DNA of 64,000 nucleotides from Wolfiporia cocos (GCA_029448655.1 JACCLO010000016.1:806001-870000); one strand, 5' to 3'. Numbered from the stretch's first letter, positions 1 through 8,669 are shown. Numbers and translations: made by a program. Notes: generated by a model from the sequence alone, not told the origin.

Positions 1-57
1 ACACCTGTTGGAGGAAAAACCCAGGCGCCACCAGTTAAGGAGGCGCAGGGGGGTAGG

Positions 58-70
58 TAGTTCTATTCTT
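58..70 (-). other. Putative self-primer binding site of the left-edge element
   Basis: Thirteen bases at 58-70 are an exact inverted repeat of 195-207, where the minus-strand transcript is predicted to begin about 33 nt after a TATA box. The site is one base from the LTR end, the same spacing as in the element at 1251-9256. No match to the 3' end of a usual primer tRNA (starting TGG) is seen. Confidence 0.55.
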
Positions 71-71
71 A

Positions 72-1166
72 TGACACAGATGGCTCTGTGGGACTCACCA
101 AGCCAGTATCCTGCGATGAACTAGGCGACTTAGGTGAGGAAGAGGTTATCAGGCACGGTAGTAGATGGAAGGTTCTTCTACGGCGCACGCCGAGAAGAAT
201 AGAACTAGGGTTATAGGCCGTCAAGGCCCTACTTATATACACATATATAACGGGTCATGTGCTACTGTATAGTACATGCCCGATAAGGAATGTGGGCTTG
301 GTTGCCATAAGGGCGACCAAGTGGTATGACTACTCTACAAAGGCCGTGGCCCGCCGGTAATGGCCGGGCCAATGGTAAAATAGAGAGTGTGTGGTCTCAT
401 CGTTAGATGGACATGTGAAGACGGGCGCAGCCCGGGTATAAGGGATGCCGGTTGCCGGATACCGTGAGGTATAATGGCGATTGGCCGGTCATCGTGTGCT
501 GACCAAGGCGGAGCGCCGAGGTCGTAATGCTATTGGGCCAGTAGGCACCGTAGCATGTGATATGTCCGGTCCGGAAGGTTACCGGAACATATGGTGGTCT
601 TAGCCGTGAGGCGAGGACCGGTGTTTGGGCAACGCCGTGATGGCAGAAGCCCGGGACTTGGAGACCGCCGAGTCCGTGGAATGGCCGAGAAGGCCGAGCC
701 TATAGCGATATTGCCTTGGTGCTAATATAGTGCTATTTGGCCGTGTTGCCATTATTATGCGAAGGCGTGGCGCGCCTGAGGTGCCATTGTGATCAAGGAT
801 CTTATGGCGGTGGGAAGCCGGGAAGGCCGACCCAATAGTACAAGGCCGTGAGGCATTGTTTGTACTTGTGGACATTATTATGCGAGCGTGCCGCGCTCGG
901 CCTATCATTATGATCTAAGATCTATGACGTGGCTTGGTCTTGCTCTGACGGGCGAGACCTGTATGACGTAGCTATACTATGCTATTGGACCGGAAGGTGC
1001 CGTAGCGTTATGTAAGCTGGTCATGTGGTTGACGAGCCCAGTTAAGAGCTTGTCGTGGTGGCAATGGGAGTTAACCCGTAGATAACTTGTAGGTAGACGT
1101 ATAAATCCCAGGTAAATTGCTATAATTGTAGGAAAAATGCTGTAAGCCCCAGATAAATCTGTGACA
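72..1166 (-). repeat. Long terminal repeat (about 1.1 kb) of the left-edge element
   Basis: The segment is bounded by TG and CA. On the minus strand a TATATAAG box (239-232) lies about 33 nt before the predicted transcript start at about 206. This gives a U3 of about 960 bp and an R plus U5 of about 135 bp. U3 contains imperfect direct repeats, for example 750-807 against 873-929, and 526-560 against 978-1013. There is no convincing ORF. The right boundary at 1166 rests only on the terminal TG and its similarity to the other element's LTR end. It should be confirmed against other copies. Confidence 0.5.
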
Positions 1167-1250
1167 ATTCTCACAGTAGATTAATCTGCCGCAGTTAGCA
1201 GATTAATCTGCATGCAAACCTAGCTCGCAACTGCGATTTCTTAAGCGAAG

Positions 1251-1792
1251 TGTTACAGTTCTACCAGGTACACTCGAATATTCCGTTTGACGCCTCACCG
1301 TGTATGAGGACTTAGCGTTCAACCGCTGTACCCAGCGCTCTATTTCTAGGGGGCCTCCGCTCAACCGTAGGCCCTGTTTCATGTATAACAACCCTATGCC
1401 CACTCTCTGTGTCCGCATCTCGTTCTAGCTGATATTCTGTGTCCAACCACAGTAGTTCCGCGTTTCATCTCTTGTTGCGCTCAACCGCAACACTTCTCCT
1501 TTATTACTTATATCGTTAGCCCGACGGACTTAATAGTAGTAGTACCAAAGACACTATGACCCCGATTCACGGATCGCAGTATATAACCTGATGTAAATAT
1601 CGGTCGAGTTCCTCAGCTCGACCTTGTTGAATTCAAGGATCTTATACTCGTTCTCAAAGGCTTGAGCAATTAAGCCTGCAGCTTGTATATCGACGCTCTG
1701 ACTCAGAGGAGTCCGACGAGTAGTGCGCTACTCGATACGCTAAGTAACTCGACTTGGTTATTTTGCGTTGAACGGATATTCGATCCGTAACA
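1251..1792 (+). repeat. 5' LTR of the Ty3/gypsy element
   Basis: The LTR starts TGTTACAG and ends GTAACA, giving short inverted termini. It matches 8715-9256 at 541 of 542 positions by direct comparison. A TATATAA box at 1580-1586 and the predicted transcript start near 1615 divide it into a U3 of about 364 bp and an R plus U5 of about 178 bp. Confidence 0.97.
1580..1625 (+). promoter_or_regulatory. LTR promoter: TATA box and predicted transcript start
   Basis: TATATAA lies at 1580-1586. The sequence AGCTCGACCTT at 1615-1625, about 35 bp downstream, is complementary to the PBS. This suggests that it is the 5' end of the genomic RNA. The start site is inferred from spacing and complementarity and has not been measured. 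Confidence 0.6.
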
Positions 1793-1793
1793 G

Positions 1794-1804
1794 AAGGTCG
1801 AGCT
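1794..1804 (+). other. Self-primer binding site (Tf1-type)
   Basis: The 11 bases AAGGTCGAGCT, one base after the 5' LTR, are the exact reverse complement of 1615-1625 in the LTR. Matching stops on both sides, so the pairing is exactly 11 nt. In the S. pombe element Tf1 the first 11 nt of the mRNA fold back, pair with the PBS and are cleaved to prime reverse transcription. The same length and position here point to that mechanism. No canonical tRNA-type PBS is present. Confidence 0.75.
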
Positions 1805-2172
1805 CTAACAAAGCTCACTCACCGAAGTGCAAGCCTATGCAACGATTCGACCCAGATCTCCCGACCAGGTTAATTGAAATACTCCCCGAAGCATACTGAC
1901 GAATCTCTTACGAAGAGAAGTACGAGTGGAGAGATCCCCCAGCAGGATTCTTCACGAAAGGAGGATACCTCACCATCCCGTCCCCAGACAGGCTTTCGCC
2001 CACTTGGGTACAGGTTCCCCCATCTTCGAACGATCCCTGGGATCAGACACGCGCCGCGTTCGAGCGGTTTGGAACGGTCATTGATATTATGACACCGACG
2101 CTTACCATCCACTGAGCTGATGGACAACAACAGGGAGGACAGACGACGAACACCCCCTCCACCGGAGGAACC

Positions 2173-3534
2173 ATGGGTGTGGCAGGTACAGCCATGGGTG
2201 GCAGTACTATTCCAGGAAGCGCAGGCGCAAGCCAGGGCGCAGGGGGAATGGCCCCTAACCCTCCGCCGGCTAATAATCCGCTCCCTAGCCATCCTGTCGG
2301 AGCAAACCCCTCCGGAACAGGAATTCCTGGAGGAGGAGGCCTTCCTGGAGGGGGAGGTCCCCCAGGCAGCACAGGAAGCGGAGGTCCCCCGGGCGGCGGC
2401 GGCAATCCAGCAGGCGGCACAGGAGGCAATCCAACAGGACCGCCAGGAGGTGGAGGTGGAGGCCCACCAGGAGGCGGAGGCCCACCAGGAGGCGGAGGCC
2501 CACCAGGAGGCGGAGGCCCACCAGGAGGAGGAGCCCCACCAGGCTGGGGAGCCCAGGCCCCTCAGCCAGCCAGAGGAAATCGCATAAAGCTCGCCACCCC
2601 CGAGCCGTTCAAAGGGGAACGAAAGAAGCTACAGAGCTTCAAGAATGACTGCAACACCTGGTTCACCATGTTCGCAGCAGACTATCAGTCTGACGACCAG
2701 AAGATTCTCTTCATCATGTCATACATCAAGGGAAGCGACCGGGTGAACCAATGGAAAGAAAACTACTACGCCAAATACACCGACCCGATCACCCGGGCGT
2801 TCGCATTACCCCCGCTGGCCCAGTTCAGCGCCGAATTCGATGCAGCCTTCGAACCGATCGAAGAAAAACAAAAAACCAACGACGATCTCTTCGATCTCAA
2901 ACAAGACAAGAAGAGCATTGACGATTTCAATATCGAATTCGACAACCTTGTAGGAAAAACAGGGCTAGACCGCATACACTGCGACCCTCTCTTCGTCACA
3001 GCATACAAGAGAGCTATTCGACCCGCACTGGTAACCCACATCATAAATATCAATCCCCCCGTCGTCACCCTTACCGAATGGATGAAACAAGCATCCATCA
3101 ACGAAAACAATTATAACACCTTCATCAAGGGACGAGGGAATGATAAGAAGAAGCCGCAATGGCGAGCCAAGACCCAGAGCACCTCGACCACAGCAGCCCC
3201 GACTAAAGATCCGAACGCAATGGATATCGATCGGATGTCCACAGAAGAACGTCGCAGGCTCCAAACCGAAGGACGCTGCTTCAACTGCAAGGAGAAGGGC
3301 CATCTCTCCAGCAACTGCCCCAAACGAAAGAAGAAACCCACCACCAGGGGAAAAGCCCGGAAAGCCGAGGAAGACACCTCCACAGCTCATATCGAGGAAG
3401 TCGAAGAAAACACAGATGATGAAGACAGCAACGGAGCGACCACCATAGAAGAAGCGGTCAATGCAATCAGGGTTCTCAAGGTTAAGAACCCCTCATACCT
3501 CGCCCAAATTCTCGACGAACAGGATTTCGAGTAG
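2173..3534 (+). CDS. Gag polyprotein (453 aa)
   Basis: Structural capsid/nucleocapsid protein of the retrotransposon. Residues 1-135 are Gly/Pro-rich and include a GPPGGG hexapeptide repeat from an 18-bp tandem repeat (2461-2530). Residues about 140-310 match the Ty3/retrotransposon Gag fold in character (charged helices, TPEPFKGER start). Residues 369-382 form a CX2CX4HX4C zinc knuckle for RNA binding. An acidic tail follows. The start is the first ATG in frame, in a good context (ACCATGG). An upstream ATG at 2120 opens another frame (155 codons) overlapping the Gly/Pro region. The last 49 nt overlap the open Pol frame. Confidence 0.93.
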   Translation: MGVAGTAMGGSTIPGSAGASQGAGGMAPNPPPANNPLPSHPVGANPSGTGIPGGGGLPGGGGPPGSTGSGGPPGGGGNPAGGTGGNPTGPPGGGGGGPPGGGGPPGGGGPPGGGGPPGGGAPPGWGAQAPQPARGNRIKLATPEPFKGERKKLQSFKNDCNTWFTMFAADYQSDDQKILFIMSYIKGSDRVNQWKENYYAKYTDPITRAFALPPLAQFSAEFDAAFEPIEEKQKTNDDLFDLKQDKKSIDDFNIEFDNLVGKTGLDRIHCDPLFVTAYKRAIRPALVTHIININPPVVTLTEWMKQASINENNYNTFIKGRGNDKKKPQWRAKTQSTSTTAAPTKDPNAMDIDRMSTEERRRLQTEGRCFNCKEKGHLSSNCPKRKKKPTTRGKARKAEEDTSTAHIEEVEENTDDEDSNGATTIEEAVNAIRVLKVKNPSYLAQILDEQDFE

Positions 3535-6500
3535 GGAGGAAGTGCACGGTCTTACCTCCCGAAAGCGTAGCCCATGTAATTACATCGTATGAACGCGACA
3601 GGTCGCTATTCATCCCTATAACCCTGGAGCTGCAGAAACCCGTGACAGTAAATGCCCTCATCGACTCAGGAGCTATGTCCTCCCTCATCCACCCAAAACT
3701 CGTCATTCGACACAGGATCCTGACCCGACCAATCAAGAGCCCCATCACCATTCGTAACGTTGATGGAACCATCAATAGAGACGGACAAATAAATCGAGAA
3801 GTAGTCCTCGCTATTAGGTACGGAGGAAAGAAACGCAAGATCCGCTTCCTCGTCGGAAACATCGGAAAGGAAGACATGATCCTCGGATATAATTGGTTAA
3901 AGAAGGAAGGACCCAAAATCGATTGGGCCAAGGGGAAGGTCGACGTCACCCCTAATAAAACCCCAGAAAAAACCCGAAGCGCAGACGTCACTCTTCGCCT
4001 TGATACAGTCGAAATGACCATTACACCCGAAGGAAAACTACCAACCCGCGGAACCGATGGAGCCATCGGCTACGACCTCTATGCCTCTAAATCAGAAGAG
4101 ATAGCCCCCGGAGGATGGAAGGCAATCCCCACCGGAGTCCATATGAAAATCCCGAAGGGATCCTATGGAAGGATCGCCTCCCGATCGGGCCTCACTCTCA
4201 GGCACGGCCTGACAGTAGGAGGAGGCGTCATCGACCCCGACTACAGAGGAGAGGTCCAAGTCATACTATTCAACCAATCGACGACCACCCACCGCATCAT
4301 TCCTGGAATGAGGATTGCACAGATTATATTCGAGCAAGCCATAACCCCTGATATAATCCAGGTCGAAGAACTTGACGAGACTAACCGAGGGGAGAAAGGT
4401 TTTGGCTCCACCGACAAAGAAGAAACACCAAAGGGCCCTAGTTCAGAAGACCCCTCGAAGGAGCTACCCTCCGAAGAAGAACACCAACTCCTACGAAGGT
4501 TTATCAAAATGGAGAGGAAGCTGACTGCCCCGCAAACCGAGACCAAACACAGGTTCAGGAAAAGGATCGCGCAACTCTCCTACATTCGAAAGGCTATGAC
4601 CAAATCTCAAGAATTCGCGGGAATGACAGGAAAAGGCACCGACGAAACAATCCTCCCCGAGCACCTGAAGGACTTTGCAAAAGTCTTCAGCAAATCGGCA
4701 GCTGCCTCCTTCCCACCTTCGAGACCCTGGGACCACGCCATCGAACTAAAACCTGATTTCGTACCACGAGACTGCAAGGTTTATGCGCTGTCCCCCAGGG
4801 AACAGAAAGCCATGGACGAATTCTTAAAAGAAAATCTCGCAAAAGGTTTTATCCGACCATCGAAGTCTCCAATGGCCTCCCCCGCTTTCTTTGTCCCAAA
4901 AAAGGATGGAGGTCTGAGACCCTGCCAAGACTACAGGTATCTGAACGAGGGAACGATCAAGAACGCATATCCCTTACCCCTAATATCCGAACTTATCGAA
5001 AAACTAAAGGGGGCGAAAATTTTCACCAAAATGGACCTACGAGCGGGGTACAATAATGTGCGGATCAAAGAAGGCGACCAATGGAAGGGTGCGTTCAAGA
5101 CGAATGGAGGCCTCTACGAGCCCACTGTAATGTTCTTCGGAATGTGCAATTCGCCCGCTACATTCCAATCCATGATGAACGAAATCCTCAAGGAAGAAAT
5201 AGCAGAGGGATGGGTAGTGGTGTACATGGATGACATCCTCATCTTTTCCCCAGATCGAGATACACACCAAGAGCGAGAACGACGAATTCTGCGGAAACTC
5301 GCCGACAACAAGTTATTTGTGAAACCAGAGAAATGCGCTTTCGGAGTTGACAAGGTGGAATTCCTAGGATTGGTAATCGCCCCAGGACATGTCCAGATGG
5401 ACCCAGCCAAGCTCCAAGGAATTCGGAAGTGGCCCGCCCCACGGAATGTTAAGGGGGTCCGCTCCTTCCTAGGCTTCGCAAACTTCTACCGAAAATTCAT
5501 CGATCATTACTCCACACATGCCCGACCACTCATCGACCTCACAAAGACTGCAACCGGGAATGGTTTCAAGTGGACTGATCGAGAAGAGAAGGCCTTCGAA
5601 TTCTTGAAGGACCAATTCGTAAAAGCTCCGGCCTTGTCACTCCCCGACAAAACGAAACCATTTATCCTCGAAACAGATGCATCCCAGTACGCCCTTGGGG
5701 CGGTACTCAAACAGAAAGATGACGAAGGGAATGAACGGCCAGTAGGCTACCTCTCTCAATCTCTAACCGCAGCGGAACGAAACCATGAAATCTATGATCG
5801 GGAACTTCTCGGAATAGTCCGTGCTCTTGAAGAATGGCGCCACCTTCTAGAAGGAGCACCCCACCAGATTCTGATCAGAAGCGATCACCAGAACCTTACA
5901 TATTGGCGAAGCGCCCAGAGATTGAATCGGCGACAGGCAAGATGGCACCTCCTGCTGTCCCAGTTCGACATCCGCCTACAGCACGTACCCGGAAAGAAAT
6001 TAATAATGGCAGATACTCTCTCGCGTCTCCTGAACCTAAACGACTCGGAACATGACAACGAAAACATCCTCATGTTACCCGATGAACTGTTTGTCCACGC
6101 CATTGAGATACTGATCATCGATCGGATCAAGATTGCGAAGCCTTTCGACCCGATCGCGGAACAGGCTCTCCGTGCCCTGGAACAAGGAAAGACTGCCCCT
6201 TTGAGGACAGCAATGGAAGACTGGCAGTCCAGCGAAGGAGTCCTCTTGTACAAAGGACGAATGTATGTTCCCAGAGACCCTGCCCTGAGGAGGGATGTGG
6301 TCTCTAGATATCACGATCCAATCGCAGCAGGTCACCCCGGAATCTGGGGGACGACGCTAAAAGTACAGGAACACTTCTGGTGGCCTGATCTCCGAAAAAC
6401 GGTGGCAGAATATGTCAAAGGGTGCGCCATATGTCAGCAAATGAAACCCGACAGAAGCCCGACGAAGCCGCCACTACAACCAATTCCGACAAAAAAGGAT

Positions 6501-8669
6501 GCCCTCCCCTTTTCACAATGCTCAGTTGACTTCATCACGGACCTTCCCCCGGTAGGGAAGTATGACTCGATCATGGTCATCGTCGATCATGGGTCGTCCA
6601 AGGCGATATCGCTAACCCCATGCAGCAAGACCATCACCAGCGAAGGGGCAGCTGACATATTCCACCGGCAAATCTATTCGAAGTACGGACTCCCCCGGAA
6701 AATCATATCCGATCGAGGACCGCAATTCGCGTCCAAGCTCTTTCAAGGGCTCTGCAAAGTTCTTGGAATCGAGTCCGCCCTCAGCACGGCCTATCACCCA
6801 CAGACAGACGGACAGACGGAAAGAATGAACCAACAAATCGAAGTCTATCTGCGCATATATTGTATGAACGACCCAAGACTGTGGGCGACGCGATTAGCAG
6901 ATGTAGAATTCGCTCACAACACACGGAGGACAGAGGGGCGGCCTGCCCCTACAGAAGTAATCATGGGATACATCCCGAGAGGATTACCAGACGAAGTTAA
7001 AACCACCCAGGTACCAGCGGCAGCTGACCGACTAAAAGCTGCGCGAGAAGCAAGAGAAAAGGCAATTACCGCTCATGAGCTAATGCAGAAGCGGATGGCA
7101 GGAAGGACCCTACGAGACCTCCCTAAATTCGACAAAGGGGACAAGGTCTGGCTCGATGCCAAGAACCTCCACCTCCCATACGAGTCTCGGAAGCTCGCCC
7201 CCAAAAGGGAGGGACCATTCACTATCACTGAAAAGCTTGGGAATGTAACTTATCGACTAGCCCTACCACCGCGATGGAAGGTACACCCGGTCTTCCATGC
7301 AGCCTTACTGAAGCCGTTCAATGAGACAAGGGTGCACGGACCCAATCATATGAAGCCGCCCCCGGAATTAGTCGATGGGGAAGCAGAGTATGAAGTCGAA
7401 GCCATACTGAACCAACGACAATACCGAGGGAAGAAGCAATACCTCGTCCACTGGAAAGGCTACCCATCGGCGGAAGACTCATGGGAAGGTGAAGCCAGTT
7501 TAAAGAATTCCCCGGACATCCTCAGGGAGTTTAAAAGCAAGAGGACGAAGACCAAGGCCCGGCAGGTCGAAGAAATAGCATGTCGACGCCACTCCCTACA
7601 ACCAGCCCGTCCAAGCGACCTACTGCCCCGACGATGCGGCGATCCCTCGCAGTCCGCATGGGGTACCAGACAGGCAGGTGTTACGGCTGCTCGGAGGATG
7701 CCCACGTCCGCATCAGACATGCGCTCACCTGGCACAGGTCCGACATCCCCCCCGGCGGGCAAGCGACCCCCTGGACCGATCGATTTGAACTCGTACAGGA
7801 ACTCACCGACATATTCGACCAGTACCAGGACGTCACAGAGAGAATCGTCCAACTCGAGCGCACAGCCCTCCTCCAGCGACAGAGGCTTGGGCGGTGCATC
7901 AGTCAGTGGATCGACCACCTCGGGGCGTCGACACCATCGCGAATCCGGCGAGCGTTCGCAGAAGTCGAAGCGGGCCCGCCCCGCTTACCACGAACACGAA
8001 GCCCTGTCCCAGCCATGCCCCCCTGGTTACTCGACGACGGCGAGCTGGATCGAATCGCAGAACCATTCGATTTTATGGAATACAGTCATGTGGTACCTCG
8101 CGACGCTGCCGTACCGACTGCCCCCGCAGGACCTCGACCTCGAGAATCAGCGCGCCCTCCTCCGCATCCACGAGACGATGAACGACACCCAGTTCGAGAG
8201 GGGTCGGGCGATGGTAGGGCTCCCCCCTCGCCGACCTCTGCAGCTGCTAGCGATGGAGCTGGCAACAGATCTCCATCAGTTGAGATCATTACCCGGGAGG
8301 AATGGGAGCGAGGGAGGGACGGATGGGACGAACCCCTTTATCAGCTGCCTACCTGGCTCCGACAGCGTCTCTGGGCCCACCACCACCACCAGCGGTACGA
8401 ATCAGGAGAATATCTTCGCGCCGTCCCCTCAGCCCGCTCACCACCTCGACCATCCGCCGAAGAGCCCTGTCGTCGATGTGGTAGCCCCTGGCATTGGGTC
8501 CTCGACTGTCCCGATTACAGATGCCCCACCTGCAGAGTCACGCAGCCAGGACATCGCGTCGGCGAGTGCGCCTTATATCAGGTATGGATCCCCCCTCCGA
8601 CGCCTCCGCTCCCCGATACAGATGCGGGATACAACGACCCTGACCCGGAGGCCCTCTGAGTGGCCGTGA
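3486..8669 (+). CDS. Pol polyprotein: protease, dUTPase, RT, RNase H, integrase, chromodomain
   Basis: The frame is open from 3486, but the first ATG lies after the protease DSGA motif (about 3660). Translation therefore probably enters by a -1 frameshift from Gag. Domains by nucleotide: aspartic protease 3600-3900; trimeric dUTPase 4050-4415 with all five motifs, including GYDLYAS, RSGLT, GGGVIDPDYRGEV and GFGST; RT about 4735-5400 with YMDD at 5223-5234; RNase H from about 5655 (ETDAS); integrase zinc domain (HHCC) 6310-6450; DDE core about 6530, 6715 and 6830; GPY/F module 7195-7320; chromodomain 7387-7545 (QYLVHWKGYPSAEDSWE). All catalytic residues are present. The last 370 codons or so are Ser/Pro/Arg-rich and overlap ORF3. 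They may be a by-product of that ORF rather than a real tail. Confidence 0.95.
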   Translation, partial: EPLIPRPNSRRTGFRVGRKCTVLPPESVAHVITSYERDRSLFIPITLELQKPVTVNALIDSGAMSSLIHPKLVIRHRILTRPIKSPITIRNVDGTINRDGQINREVVLAIRYGGKKRKIRFLVGNIGKEDMILGYNWLKKEGPKIDWAKGKVDVTPNKTPEKTRSADVTLRLDTVEMTITPEGKLPTRGTDGAIGYDLYASKSEEIAPGGWKAIPTGVHMKIPKGSYGRIASRSGLTLRHGLTVGGGVIDPDYRGEVQVILFNQSTTTHRIIPGMRIAQIIFEQAITPDIIQVEELDETNRGEKGFGSTDKEETPKGPSSEDPSKELPSEEEHQLLRRFIKMERKLTAPQTETKHRFRKRIAQLSYIRKAMTKSQEFAGMTGKGTDETILPEHLKDFAKVFSKSAAASFPPSRPWDHAIELKPDFVPRDCKVYALSPREQKAMDEFLKENLAKGFIRPSKSPMASPAFFVPKKDGGLRPCQDYRYLNEGTIKNAYPLPLISELIEKLKGAKIFTKMDLRAGYNNVRIKEGDQWKGAFKTNGGLYEPTVMFFGMCNSPATFQSMMNEILKEEIAEGWVVVYMDDILIFSPDRDTHQERERRILRKLADNKLFVKPEKCAFGVDKVEFLGLVIAPGHVQMDPAKLQGIRKWPAPRNVKGVRSFLGFANFYRKFIDHYSTHARPLIDLTKTATGNGFKWTDREEKAFEFLKDQFVKAPALSLPDKTKPFILETDASQYALGAVLKQKDDEGNERPVGYLSQSLTAAERNHEIYDRELLGIVRALEEWRHLLEGAPHQILIRSDHQNLTYWRSAQRLNRRQARWHLLLSQFDIRLQHVPGKKLIMADTLSRLLNLNDSEHDNENILMLPDELFVHAIEILIIDRIKIAKPFDPIAEQALRALEQGKTAPLRTAMEDWQSSEGVLLYKGRMYVPRDPALRRDVVSRYHDPIAAGHPGIWGTTLKVQEHFWWPDLRKTVAEYVKGCAICQQMKPDRSPTKPPLQPIPTKKDALPFSQCSVDFITDLPPVGKYDSIMVIVDHGSSKAISLTPCSKTITSEGAADIFHRQIYSKYGLPRKIISDRGPQFASKLFQGLCKVLGIESALSTAYHPQTDGQTERMNQQIEVYLRIYCMNDPRLWATRLADVEFAHNTRRTEGRPAPTEVIMGYIPRGLPDEVKTTQVPAAADRLKAAREAREKAITAHELMQKRMAGRTLRDLPKFDKGDKVWLDAKNLHLPYESRKLAPKREGPFTITEKLGNVTYRLALPPRWKVHPVFHAALLKPFNETRVHGPNHMKPPPELVDGEAEYEVEAILNQRQYRGKKQYLVHWKGYPSAEDSWEGEASLKNSPDILREFKSKRTKTKARQVEEIACRRHSLQPARPSDLLPRRCGDPSQSAWGTRQAGVTAARRMPTSASDMRSPGTGPTSPPAGKRPPGPIDLNSYRNSPTYSTSTRTSQRESSNSSAQPSSSDRGLGGASVSGSTTSGRRHHRESGERSQKSKRARPAYHEHEALSQPCPPGYSTTASWIESQNHSILWNTVMWYLATLPYRLPPQDLDLENQRALLRIHETMNDTQFERGRAMVGLPPRRPLQLLAMELATDLHQLRSLPGRNGSEGGTDGTNPFISCLPGSDSVSGPTTTTSGTNQENIFAPSPQPAHHLDHPPKSPVVDVVAPGIGSSTVPITDAPPAESRSQDIASASAPYIRYGSPLRRLRSPIQMRDTTTLTRRPSEWP
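7580..8659 (+). CDS. ORF3: zinc-knuckle protein (359 aa) overlapping the end of pol
   Basis: This ATG-started ORF is in the -1 frame relative to Pol and opens just after the chromodomain. Near the C-terminus residues 297-310 fit CX2CX4HX4C exactly, and 315-330 fit CX2CX6HX4C. Residues 34-47 carry Cys34, Cys37, His42 and His47, a possible third site. The middle has a predicted helical stretch (about 65-115) and a Pro/Arg-rich linker. The ordered Cys/His pattern and varied composition suggest this frame, not the overlapping low-complexity Pol frame, is under selection here. The context AGCATGT has A at -3. Its role is unknown. A nucleic-acid-binding accessory protein is a reasonable guess. It could also be made as a Pol fusion by a second -1 shift. 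Confidence 0.7.
   Translation: MSTPLPTTSPSKRPTAPTMRRSLAVRMGYQTGRCYGCSEDAHVRIRHALTWHRSDIPPGGQATPWTDRFELVQELTDIFDQYQDVTERIVQLERTALLQRQRLGRCISQWIDHLGASTPSRIRRAFAEVEAGPPRLPRTRSPVPAMPPWLLDDGELDRIAEPFDFMEYSHVVPRDAAVPTAPAGPRPRESARPPPHPRDDERHPVREGSGDGRAPPSPTSAAASDGAGNRSPSVEIITREEWERGRDGWDEPLYQLPTWLRQRLWAHHHHQRYESGEYLRAVPSARSPPRPSAEEPCRRCGSPWHWVLDCPDYRCPTCRVTQPGHRVGECALYQVWIPPPTPPLPDTDAGYNDPDPEAL

Larger units (their letters stand above)
1..1166 (-). mobile_element. 5' end of a second self-priming LTR retrotransposon, running off the left edge
   Basis: Read on the minus strand, a long terminal repeat (1166 down to 72) is followed by one spacer base, a primer-binding-like site (70-58) and the first bases of the element body (57-1). 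No coding part is visible, so family membership is inferred. The LTR starts TGTCACAG and ends TGTCA, resembling the TGTTACAG start of the neighbouring Ty3 element. The PBS is complementary to the predicted transcript start (207-195 on minus), as in Tf1-like elements. The other LTR lies outside the window, so intactness cannot be judged. A solo LTR is unlikely because the PBS is present next to it. Confidence 0.6.

Noticed and set aside
1181..1212. Duplicated AGATTAATCTGC near the 5' LTR as a target-site duplication
   Set aside because: Both copies are on the left side of the element and do not flank it.
1203..1418. Minus-strand ORFs inside the LTRs (also 8538-8882)
   Set aside because: The same peptide arises from both LTR copies. 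It has no known motif and is antisense to the promoter.
2043..2429. Pro/Gly-rich minus-strand ORF opposite Gag
   Set aside because: It is a shadow of the GC-rich tandem repeat coding for the Gag N-terminus.
7530..7536. TTTAAAA heptamer at the point where the ORF3 frame opens, as a -1 slippery site
   Set aside because: Its phase is wrong. The Pol codons are TTT AAA, and a -1 slip there would meet TAA at 7532 at once.
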